DNA of 9,002 nt from an uncultured Bacillota bacterium (GTDB lineage Bacteria > Bacillota > Sulfobacillia > UBA995 > UBA9673): NCBI GenBank assembly GCA_937863905.1, contig CALMHV010000273.1, forward strand, positions 1 to 9,002, given 5' to 3'. Both the position numbers and the translations under genes were made by a program. Under the pieces are notes generated by a model. That model was not told the origin of the DNA. It searched no databases and saw only the letters and a program-made list of their open reading frames with translations. Below, piece by piece: positions 1 through 6,566 of this stretch. Position 1 is the first letter of the stretch; every line of letters begins with the position of its first letter.

Positions 1-3
1 AGC

Positions 4-1443
4 ATGGCGGTGAGCGTCTGGTTCATGAACGGCCCCATGAAGTCCTCGCCCAAGCGGCTCGCGGCCGCCGGCGCCGGACCCGGCGGACCTAGCCGGGCCC
101 GATGGATCTCGGATGGTCCCGGGACCGCCCAGGGGCGCTGGGGCGGTCTGGCCGCGGGCGCCGGTGGTGGCGGTCGCGGCGGTATGGCCATCGGCGGGGC
201 CCCGCTCGCCGGGCCGAGCCTGCGCGTCATCTCCGGCGCGCCCATCCCGGCCCGAGCCGCGCTCGAAGGCGGGCTCGAGGCGCCGGACGCCCTGGACTGG
301 TCGGACCTGCCCAGGCCGTCCGTCTTTCTCCCCGGGACGCAGGCGGCGACCATCGTCGGTCTGGACATCGGGACGGCGTGGACCAAGGTCGTCCAGGTCG
401 GCGTGTCCCGCGGCGGTATCGAGATTATGAACCTGGGCCTCTGCCCCACGCCCGAAGGCGCCCTGAGCGAGGGGGGCATCGCCGACCCCATCACCCTCGG
501 TGAGGCCATCAAGGATCTCCTGGGCGGGCGGAACATCGTCCAGAAGAACGTCGTCTCCGGCCTGGGCGGTCAGGGAGTCATCATTCGCCACGTTCAATTC
601 CCCGTGATGGCCCCCGACGAACTGCGCGAGGTCTTGCGCTGGGAGGCGGAGCACCACATCCCCATCCCGCCGGCCGACGCCGTCGTGGACTTCACGGTCA
701 TGCCCGGGCAATCCGACGCTGACGACCGCGGCAACCGGCAGATGCGGGTCATGCTCGTCGGCGCGCAGAAGCGCGTGGTCGAGGCGCAGGTCGAGGCGTT
801 GCGGCGGGCCAAGCTGGTCCCGCGCGGGATTGACGCCGAAGCTCTCGCCTGCTACCGCGTCGTGCGGGCCGCCGGGCATTTCGTCGACGACCCGCTCCGC
901 TACGCGCAAGCGATCATCGACCTCGGCCACTCTTCGACGAAGGTCGGTATCTACCTCAAGGGCGCCCTCGAGATGAGCCGGACCCTGGGCGTCGGCGGGC
1001 GGACCTTCACGACCGTGCTGGCCCAGCGGCTTCAGGTGCCTGAAGTGGAGGCCGAGACGCTGAAACGGCAGTACGGCGTCCACCCGGAGGGCGGGCGGGT
1101 CGTCCAGTCCCTGACCCCGACCCTCCAGGATCTCATGTTTGAGATTCGGCGGTCCTTCGAGTTCTTCGCCTCGCGCCATTTCGGGCAGTCCGTGAGGCAC
1201 GTCTACCTCATCGGCGGGGGCGCCCGGATGCCCGGCATCGCTGCCGCGCTCTCGCGCCACCTCAACGCGGCTCTTGGCGAGCGGGTGCCGGAAGGAGCGG
1301 ACACGCGCGTCCAGATCATCGACCCGCTGTCCGCCGTGGCCCTCTCGTCGCGACTGTCGCGCGAGGCCAATCTAGTGGGCCCGGAGTTCGTGACCGCTCT
1401 CGGTCTCGCCCTCACGGACGAGGAGGTGCCCCATGAGAGTTAA
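4..1443 (+). CDS. pilM: Type IV pilus assembly actin-like ATPase PilM with long N-terminal extension
   Basis: PilM is a cytoplasmic actin/FtsA-fold ATPase that binds the N-terminal tail of PilN and links the inner-membrane alignment complex to the pilus motor. Family signatures are visible: phosphate-1 loop with VGLDIGTAWTKVV (about residues 118-130), phosphate-2 with IIDLGHSSTKVG (304-315) and the adenosine motif YLIGGGARMPG (401-411). The segment WEAEHHIPIP near residue 215 is also typical of PilM. The C-terminal 365 or so residues match the usual family length (about 340-360). The first 110 or so residues are extra: Gly/Ala/Pro/Arg-rich with no recognisable domain. The start is uncertain. 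ATG at 4 is only the first one in the window, the frame is open to the window edge, and ATG at 184 would give 420 residues. The 3' end overlaps pilN by 11 nt, which suggests translational coupling. Identity is confident; the start is not. Confidence 0.9.
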   Translation: MAVSVWFMNGPMKSSPKRLAAAGAGPGGPSRARWISDGPGTAQGRWGGLAAGAGGGGRGGMAIGGAPLAGPSLRVISGAPIPARAALEGGLEAPDALDWSDLPRPSVFLPGTQAATIVGLDIGTAWTKVVQVGVSRGGIEIMNLGLCPTPEGALSEGGIADPITLGEAIKDLLGGRNIVQKNVVSGLGGQGVIIRHVQFPVMAPDELREVLRWEAEHHIPIPPADAVVDFTVMPGQSDADDRGNRQMRVMLVGAQKRVVEAQVEALRRAKLVPRGIDAEALACYRVVRAAGHFVDDPLRYAQAIIDLGHSSTKVGIYLKGALEMSRTLGVGGRTFTTVLAQRLQVPEVEAETLKRQYGVHPEGGRVVQSLTPTLQDLMFEIRRSFEFFASRHFGQSVRHVYLIGGGARMPGIAAALSRHLNAALGERVPEGADTRVQIIDPLSAVALSSRLSREANLVGPEFVTALGLALTDEEVPHES

Positions 1444-1987
1444 CCTACTCCCCTACCAGTTGGCGCAGAAAGCCGGCCCCAACTGGCGCGGTGTCTTCAC
1501 GCTGGCCGGCGTGGCCCTCCTGGCGGCCGTCACCCTCATCTTCTACGGCGCGCTCCAAGTTCAGGTCACGCGGGTCCAAAAGGACCTCATCACCATGGAG
1601 CAGGACTACCAGCAGTACCAGCCGGCCTTGGAGCGGCAGCAACTCCTCCAGGACCTGCAGGCCCGGCGCGACGCGATGACCCAGTTCACGGAGAGCGTGC
1701 CCGGGATGGGCGTGAAGTGGAACCTCATCATGGACGAACTCAGGGATATCATCCCGGCCACCGTGGTCCTCGAGGACGTCATCAGCGACCCGACCACCGG
1801 GGCCATCACCGTCTCCGGCCGGTCTGGAAGCTTGCAGGCCCTGGCGCAATTCATGGTCGCCATCCAGAAGGCCGAGTACGTCACCCAGCCGGACATCAGG
1901 AACGCCACGCGAAACCTGGACCTCGACTTCTTCGCGTTCACCATGACCTGCCTACCCAAGGTGGAGGGGGCGAACCCGAGTGGCTAG
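1433..1987 (+). CDS. pilN: Type IV pilus inner-membrane alignment protein PilN
   Basis: PilN is a bitopic inner-membrane protein that pairs with PilO and recruits PilM on the cytoplasmic face. The N-terminus reads MRVNLLPYQ, which contains the NLLP motif that inserts into PilM in characterised systems. One transmembrane helix follows at about residues 21-41, then a Gln/Glu-rich coiled coil (about 44-85) and a small ferredoxin-like domain (about 95-178; pattern VVLEDVISDPTTGAITVSG). At 184 residues it has the normal length. The ATG is supported by AGGAGGTG at 1421-1428, 4 nt upstream and inside the end of pilM. The stop codon overlaps the GTG start of pilO by 8 nt, so the three genes form one operon. 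Confidence 0.92.
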   Translation: MRVNLLPYQLAQKAGPNWRGVFTLAGVALLAAVTLIFYGALQVQVTRVQKDLITMEQDYQQYQPALERQQLLQDLQARRDAMTQFTESVPGMGVKWNLIMDELRDIIPATVVLEDVISDPTTGAITVSGRSGSLQALAQFMVAIQKAEYVTQPDIRNATRNLDLDFFAFTMTCLPKVEGANPSG

Positions 1988-2714
1988 CCCGCAACCCGTC
2001 TCGAACTTCTTCAAGATGCCCCAGCTGTCAGGGCGCCTCAGGGTCGCCCTCATCGTCCTCTTCCTTGTCGGCTACGCCGCGGGCTTCTTCTTCCTGGTCT
2101 ACCAGCCCTACACCAAGAGGGTGACTGAGCTTCAGGCCCAGCACGCCGAGTCCGAGCAGAGACTGGAGGCGGCTCGGGCGGTCCTCAGGCGCCTGGATGA
2201 GATCAACGCCCGGATCGACGAGCTCAATGCGGAACTGGCGACTTTCAACACGCTGATCCCCGGGGACAACCGGGCCGCCCACTTCCTCTACTGGTGCGGC
2301 TGGTGGGAACGGACGACCGGCGCGCGGGTGCAGGAGATGGTCTTCAACCCACCGACGCTCCAGGGCGACTACCAGGAGTACACGGTCGACTTCACCGTGG
2401 CGGGGACCTATTCCGACCAGGTCGAGTTCCTGGCTAAGATCGAGGCCATGCCGCGCCTGGTCCGCGTCGACAGCATGAACCTGGTGCCGGAGGACCTGGT
2501 CGTGGGGGTCGACACCGGAAGCAGCGACGGCGCGGGCGCCCTGCCGGGTGATGGCACGGGCCTCGTCGTCGCCACCACGGACCGGACCTTGGCGAGGTAT
2601 GTGGTCCATCTCTTCGTCGACCCGAGTCGGGCGGCTGAAGCCGCGGCGGAGACACCCGGCGCCGGTCTGGACCTGACCCTTTCGGAAGGCCGCACCACGC
2701 CGTTCCTGCCGTAG
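1980..2714 (+). CDS. pilO: Type IV pilus inner-membrane alignment protein PilO
   Basis: PilO is the partner of PilN in the inner-membrane alignment subcomplex. It has a short cytoplasmic tail, one transmembrane helix (about residues 22-41), a long coiled coil (about 45-88) and an extracytoplasmic ferredoxin-like domain. The stretch after the coiled coil (NTLIPGDNRAAHFLYW) and the segment YTVDFTVAGTYSDQVEFLAKIE are typical of the family. In the C-terminal half a Gly/Asp/Ser-rich insert (about residues 178-198) lies between predicted strands, and the last 35 or so residues look disordered. The start is GTG at 1980, supported by GGAGGGGG at 1963-1970. No PilP or PilQ gene follows; a terminator comes about 45 nt after the stop. 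Confidence 0.9.
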   Translation: MASPQPVSNFFKMPQLSGRLRVALIVLFLVGYAAGFFFLVYQPYTKRVTELQAQHAESEQRLEAARAVLRRLDEINARIDELNAELATFNTLIPGDNRAAHFLYWCGWWERTTGARVQEMVFNPPTLQGDYQEYTVDFTVAGTYSDQVEFLAKIEAMPRLVRVDSMNLVPEDLVVGVDTGSSDGAGALPGDGTGLVVATTDRTLARYVVHLFVDPSRAAEAAAETPGAGLDLTLSEGRTTPFLP

Positions 2715-2730
2715 GCGGCGGTCCGCCGCC
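2714..2730 (+). other. Short GC stem-loop overlapping the pilO stop codon
   Basis: A perfect 7-bp inverted repeat (GGCGGCG, loop GTC, CGCCGCC) begins at the last base of the pilO TAG. No T-tract follows, so it is not an intrinsic terminator by itself. It could protect the mRNA 3' end or simply reflect the high G+C content. The function is unknown. Confidence 0.4.
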
Positions 2731-2759
2731 ACCGCGAGTTGCTTCAATCGCCTCAATCT

Positions 2760-2793
2760 AAGGTCCGGGCCCTGGCCCGGGCCTTCGTGTTTT
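2760..2793 (+). terminator. Rho-independent terminator of the pilMNO operon
   Basis: A 12-nt arm at 2760-2771 (AAGGTCCGGGCC) pairs with 2774-2785 (GGCCCGGGCCTT), all Watson-Crick except one G-U pair. The 2-nt gap implies that the top pair opens into a 4-nt loop. A T-rich tail (TTCGTGTTTT, 2784-2793) follows on the + strand. The tail on the opposite strand is much weaker, so the element acts mainly for pilMNO. Confidence 0.78.
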
Positions 2794-2962
2794 CCGGGCG
2801 CCTTTTCCCGCCTGTCGGGGCGGCGGGCGGGCGTCGACCGGCGTCGGCGGGTAGCGAGGAATGAGGCTGGCGGCGACGCGGTTCGCGGCAGGTTCGACCC
2901 CCGGGGCGCCGGAACCAGCCGACTTTGGACAGGGAGACCGGAAGGCGGAGGGGGGTGAGGGT

Positions 2963-3667
2963 ATGGCCAAGAGGGTGCGGATCGCGCCGACAGCTAGGCC
3001 TCCGCGCCGGCGCGGACGAGGTTTGGCCATCGCCCTGCTGGCGGCGGTGTTCCTGGTGGCCTGGTCCGGAGCGCGGGCCTGGCTGGGAGGGGCGCGGGAG
3101 GTGCTTTTCGTGTACGTGCGGGAGGAGAACACGACCGGGCTGGCGGCGATGCCTCTGCCGGAGAGCGAGGCTCGTTCGGGTTTCCAACCGGAGTCCGGAC
3201 GGGTGAGGCTACCCCCGGGGCAGCGCCGGTTGCCGCCGGGGACCAAGCTTCTGGTCCTGAGGGAGACGTTCGTGTCCGGTCTCCTGGTGGAGACCCGGGC
3301 GGTCTGTCTCCGGCGTCTACCCGGCGTGGCGCCGGGGCGGACGGCGGCGGGCGGCGGGGCGGTCGAGGGGGCGCTCCTGGCGGTCGACCTGGTCTTCTCG
3401 GTCGGCCCCGAGGGGGGCGGCAGCCCGGTGTCGGTTCGGGTCCGGGCCCAGGACCGGGAGATGACTCTCGAGCCTGGCCGGGAGTGGCGGTTGGGGGCTG
3501 TCTTTGAAGAAGGCACGGTTGTCGTGTTCGAGGCCGGCGACCCGGGTTTCGCCGGGCGCCTGCGAGACGCGTTTGGCAAGGGCCGCCCGGTGAGCGCGCT
3601 GAGCGTGACCCTGTTCGGGCCGTGGCATACCGACAGGATAGAACCTGGGAGCGAGGGTGAGGGGTGA
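2963..3667 (+). CDS. Unrecognised membrane-anchored protein upstream of the lipase-like gene
   Basis: I do not recognise the family. The 234-residue product has a very basic N-terminus (Arg/Lys clusters within residues 3-19), one hydrophobic segment (about 21-40, LAIALLAAVFLVAW) and then a soluble domain of about 190 residues rich in Val, Leu, Arg and Gly. Predicted strands alternate with Pro/Gly turns, and there is a single Cys. The positive-inside pattern suggests that the soluble part lies outside the cytoplasm. ATG 2963 is preferred because a G-rich SD (GGAGGGGGGTGAGG, 2947-2960) lies just upstream. The in-frame ATG at 2861 would add 34 residues with no membrane or domain character. Its TGA overlaps the GTG of the next gene by 4 nt, so the two proteins are probably made together. 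It does not match GerM-like or pilin patterns. Confidence 0.75.
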   Translation: MAKRVRIAPTARPPRRRGRGLAIALLAAVFLVAWSGARAWLGGAREVLFVYVREENTTGLAAMPLPESEARSGFQPESGRVRLPPGQRRLPPGTKLLVLRETFVSGLLVETRAVCLRRLPGVAPGRTAAGGGAVEGALLAVDLVFSVGPEGGGSPVSVRVRAQDREMTLEPGREWRLGAVFEEGTVVVFEAGDPGFAGRLRDAFGKGRPVSALSVTLFGPWHTDRIEPGSEGEG

Positions 3668-6351
3668 AGATGGGCGGCGGGAGGTTTCTTCGGACCGTGG
3701 CCCTCGGGCTGGCGGTGAGCGTCCTGGCGTCTTCTCCGCTGGTCTTGGGGGCCGGGGAAGCGCTGACCGGGCGCGTCCCGGTCATCTTGGTGCACGGCCT
3801 GACCGGCGGTGACCAGGCCGTCTGGGGGGAGCGCGGGCCCAAGGGGCACGGGCTCTACGCGAAGCTGCTCCGGGCGGGGTACACGCCGGGGCAGACCCTT
3901 TTCAGCTACGACTATGACGGGGCGCCGGGTTCCGACTACGCGACCTTGGCCAAGGTGGGGTTGGCGCCCCTGATCGGACAGGCTCTTGCGGCCGCCGGAT
4001 CGTCCAGCGTGGACCTTGTTTCCTTTGGGAGCGGGGCGCTCCTGGCCCGGTACTGGGTGGCCACGAGCCCGGGCGACCGGGCGCCGGTCCGGAACCTGGT
4101 GATGATCGCCCCGCCCAACCACGGGCTGCCCCAGGCGGACGTGCTGAAGGTCCTCTACCACACCGACCGCCTCGTCCGGGTGGGGCGGCCGACCGGGGCG
4201 GACGCCGCGGATGGAGACCCGCCGGTCTTCGTCAGCGAGAACCAGTACGTCGGCGAACGGTCCCGGGCCTACCAGACGCTCTACGGCCGCTATGTGCTTG
4301 AGGCGCGGCTCATCGGACCGGAGGAGGCGGGCGCCTCCGGCCCTCCGCCGGGGTACGAGGAATGGCTGGCCGCCGAAAGCCCCGGCCTCGTGGAGGAGCG
4401 GATCTACGGGGCCCAGCGGCAGCCGAGCCCGCCCGGCCTCGGACTGACGCTCGCCTACTACGAAATGCTTTCCGTGCGGGTAGGCCGGCAACTCTACCTC
4501 GCCAAGGCGGTCGCCGCCAGCCGGCTGCCGCCCCTGCCGTCGCTCGAGGAACTCCTGACGCCCCGGTGGCGGGAGGAACTCCTGGCCTACCTGCGCGAGC
4601 TTCTCGTGACCTGGGGCCTCGATCAGGCCAAGGGACTTTGGGCCCGCCTCAGGGCCGGGCTGGGGGTCAGCCTCGGCGAGATCCTCACGTCCCTGGCGCC
4701 GGGCGAGGCGGCCATGAGCCGGCTCGTCCCCGAACACCTGGCCTTTCCCGGACCGCGGGGAGCGCCCTGCGAGACCGGGTCGGAGGCGAGGCCCGTGCTC
4801 TGCAACGGCTTCCTCCATGACTGGCAGGAGTGGGAGAGCCAGGCGCGCCCGGAAGGCTCGCGCTACGTGACCATCGCCGGGGACTGTCCGAGTCCCCTGG
4901 GTCTTTTCGGGCTGGACTACGGGCCGAACGACCTCGTCGTGGAAGCGGCCTCCACCCTGTCGGAGCCGCTGCCGGCCGATGACTACCGTCTCGGGCGGGG
5001 GCTGGCGTGGGCCCACGCCCGGCTGGGGCGGAACAGCCGGGTGCAGGAAGGCGTGCTGGCCGCGCTCGCGGCGAAGCCGGTCGGGGCCTCCGGCGACCCC
5101 GGGGCGGGCCGCGTGGCCGAGAGAGGCAGCGGGCTGGCCGGGCTGTGGGGTCCCGTCTACTGCGTTCTGGCCCGCGGGGCCGGGCCGGGGAGTCTGCCGT
5201 CATCCCTGGCCGTGGAGGTCTTTGTCGGCGACCCGGCCGCCAGTGGGCTGGAGGGGCTGACGGCCATCGCCTGGCTGGCCTCGGACGACGCCGCGGGGCC
5301 GGGGCTGCCCGCGCCGGCCGGGCGTTTCGTGCTGCAACGGGGCTCGGGCGACGGGGACGAGCCGGTGCTGACCGGCACCCTGGAGACCGCCCTGCCGGCC
5401 TTTGGGAAGCGGCTCCTCCTGGGGGTCCGCCTGGTCCCCGACGGCGGGGGCGGCTGGAGCGGCGCGGGTGACGCGGCCTATCTCACCATGGGCCGGTATC
5501 TGAAAAGGGACGTGAGAACACCTTTCGCCTACTCGGTGGGCCCGGGCGGCGAGGGAACGGGTAGTCCGCCGAGCGGCGGCGGGCAAAGTGGTGGTGGGGG
5601 AAACCTGCCCGGGGAGGGCCAGCCCTCAGGAACGCCTGGGGAGGGACCGGCGGAAGGCTCCGGCAGCCAGGCCGGTCCCGGCACGGAGGGCGAGTCAGGC
5701 CCGGGTCAGGCGGAGATCGTCCCCACGCCGAATCCGCCGCTCATCCAGGTCATCCTGGTCACCAAGCTCACGACGGACAAACGCGAGAGCCGGACCTTCC
5801 ATGTCCGGTGGGAGTGGGACTTCGGGGATGGGGAGCGGCTCACGGATGAAGATCCGAGCCACACGACCGTCAGTATCACCCACACCTACCGGACCCCCGG
5901 GACCTACACGGTCACGGCCGTGTCCCTGGCCAACGACGGGCGCCTCCTGCGCCGGCTCACCTGGACCGTCGAGGTCAAGGAGAGCGACCCGGCCGGAGGG
6001 GCCGGCGCCGAAGCCGGCGGCCAGACCTTCAGCTTCGAGGCCGAGACGATCGTCGAACCGACCGTCGTCCTGACGCTCGAGGGACCCCAACAGTGGGTCA
6101 CCGGCAAACCGGCGCGCTTTGCCCTGAAGGCCGAGGTAAGTTGGCCGCCGCGCACACGCCGTCAGGTCCTGAAGGCCTATCCGGGCTGGGAGTTCGACGT
6201 CGTCTGGGCCAAGCCCGGGACGTTCGAGGTCCGGGCGGCCGTGACCGTGCGGCAGAGCTACGAGTTCCCGGATGGCCAGCGTCTGACGCTTTACAACACC
6301 TACGTTACCGTTACCAAGGTGGAAGTCTTCACGCCCGGGCTCACCGGGTAG
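3664..6351 (+). CDS. Secreted lipase-like alpha/beta-hydrolase with PKD domains, apparently lacking the nucleophile Ser
   Basis: The 895-residue product has a signal peptide (Arg7/Arg10, hydrophobic 11-28, likely cleavage near Ala30 or Ala33). An alpha/beta-hydrolase region of the lipase/PGAP1-like type follows (about 36-465): oxyanion motif VILVHGLTGG (His44-Gly45), elbow region DLVSFGSGALLARYW (about 117-131) and VMIAPPNHG. Asp423 (GPNDLVVE) and His451 (WAHARLG) are plausible acid and base residues. Aligned on the usual VGHSMGG pattern, the nucleophile position is Gly122 and Ser123 is one residue late, so catalysis is doubtful. A helical lid-like insert lies at about 270-365 and an unassigned beta-rich region at 470-620. 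A Gly/Ser/Pro linker (625-680), a PKD domain (about 690-775; WEWDFGDG at 717-723) and a weaker PKD/Ig-like domain (about 795-890) complete the protein. No LPXTG motif or C-terminal membrane helix is seen. GTG 3664 overlaps the previous stop; ATG 3670 is the alternative start. Confidence 0.85.
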   Translation: MKMGGGRFLRTVALGLAVSVLASSPLVLGAGEALTGRVPVILVHGLTGGDQAVWGERGPKGHGLYAKLLRAGYTPGQTLFSYDYDGAPGSDYATLAKVGLAPLIGQALAAAGSSSVDLVSFGSGALLARYWVATSPGDRAPVRNLVMIAPPNHGLPQADVLKVLYHTDRLVRVGRPTGADAADGDPPVFVSENQYVGERSRAYQTLYGRYVLEARLIGPEEAGASGPPPGYEEWLAAESPGLVEERIYGAQRQPSPPGLGLTLAYYEMLSVRVGRQLYLAKAVAASRLPPLPSLEELLTPRWREELLAYLRELLVTWGLDQAKGLWARLRAGLGVSLGEILTSLAPGEAAMSRLVPEHLAFPGPRGAPCETGSEARPVLCNGFLHDWQEWESQARPEGSRYVTIAGDCPSPLGLFGLDYGPNDLVVEAASTLSEPLPADDYRLGRGLAWAHARLGRNSRVQEGVLAALAAKPVGASGDPGAGRVAERGSGLAGLWGPVYCVLARGAGPGSLPSSLAVEVFVGDPAASGLEGLTAIAWLASDDAAGPGLPAPAGRFVLQRGSGDGDEPVLTGTLETALPAFGKRLLLGVRLVPDGGGGWSGAGDAAYLTMGRYLKRDVRTPFAYSVGPGGEGTGSPPSGGGQSGGGGNLPGEGQPSGTPGEGPAEGSGSQAGPGTEGESGPGQAEIVPTPNPPLIQVILVTKLTTDKRESRTFHVRWEWDFGDGERLTDEDPSHTTVSITHTYRTPGTYTVTAVSLANDGRLLRRLTWTVEVKESDPAGGAGAEAGGQTFSFEAETIVEPTVVLTLEGPQQWVTGKPARFALKAEVSWPPRTRRQVLKAYPGWEFDVVWAKPGTFEVRAAVTVRQSYEFPDGQRLTLYNTYVTVTKVEVFTPGLTG

Positions 6352-6373
6352 GCGAGGCAGGTTCGAGAGGGAG

Positions 6374-6417
6374 GGCGCCGGGCCGCCGGGCAAGGGCGGT
6401 CCGGCGCCTCGTCCTTT
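6374..6417 (+). terminator. Intrinsic terminator after the lipase-like gene
   Basis: A 14-nt arm at 6374-6387 (GGCGCCGGGCCGCC) pairs with 6395-6408 (GGCGGTCCGGCGCC), with one G-U pair and a 7-nt loop. A pyrimidine/T-rich tail (TCGTCCTTT, 6409-6417) follows. It lies 22 nt after the TAG and separates this transcript from the copper locus. Confidence 0.75.
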
Positions 6418-6440
6418 ACTTCAGGCGAGCCAGCAGCTAA

Positions 6441-6566
6441 CCTGGGAGGGAGCGGGGTGTCCCGCGGCGAGGAAAGACTAGGGACCGGAGGTCGAGGGCC
6501 GTCACTTCCAGCGACACGCGCCAGCCTGGCAACGCCGAGGAGACCATCGACATCCCGATTCGGGGA
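6441..6566 (+). other. Open but start-less leader in frame with copA
   Basis: After an in-frame TAA (6438-6440) the copA frame is open for 42 codons but holds no ATG, GTG, TTG or CTG. The last part (AEETIDIPIRG, 6534-6566) is clearly the first beta-strand of an HMA domain, so it should be translated. A well-placed GTG at 6457, with GGGAGGG at 6444-6450, is in a different frame that ends at a TGA at 6568-6570, overlapping the copA ATG. A single-base indel between 6457 and about 6530 would join that GTG to copA. A rare ATC start at 6546 or 6552 behind GAGGAG (6537-6542) is another option. No clear promoter or copper-responsive operator could be assigned. Confidence 0.5.

Noticed and set aside
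102..503. Overlapping + strand open frames in the pilM 5' region
   Set aside because: The products are Arg/Gly/Pro-rich shadows without motifs. The pilM frame carries the conserved ATPase signatures.
2028..2756. 242-codon - strand frame opposite pilO
   Set aside because: It is antisense to a clear PilO with transmembrane helix, coiled coil and family segments. No SD or recognisable product was seen.
2807..2827. Weak inverted repeat CCCGCC/GGCGGG between the terminator and the next gene
   Set aside because: Only 6 bp with a 9-nt loop, as expected by chance in such GC-rich DNA; no T-tract or conserved leader pattern.
3055..3667. GerM-like or pilin-like domain in the unknown membrane-anchored protein
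   Set aside because: The FVYVRE start and PPGTKLL segment loosely recall GerMN repeats, but the spacing and remaining pattern do not fit. There is also no prepilin cleavage motif.
2758..5016. 752-codon open frame on the - strand
   Set aside because: It lies antisense to the lipase-like gene and its partner, whose + strand products have a signal peptide, lipase and PKD motifs and good SDs. Its product is Arg/Pro/Gly-rich with no motif, and it runs through the pilMNO terminator. High G+C content suppresses antisense stops.
6409..6460. Possible promoter or copper-repressor operator before copA
   Set aside because: No convincing -35/-10 pair and no clear CsoR or CopY palindrome could be recognised. 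A G-rich stretch here is explained by the SD-like GGGAGGG.
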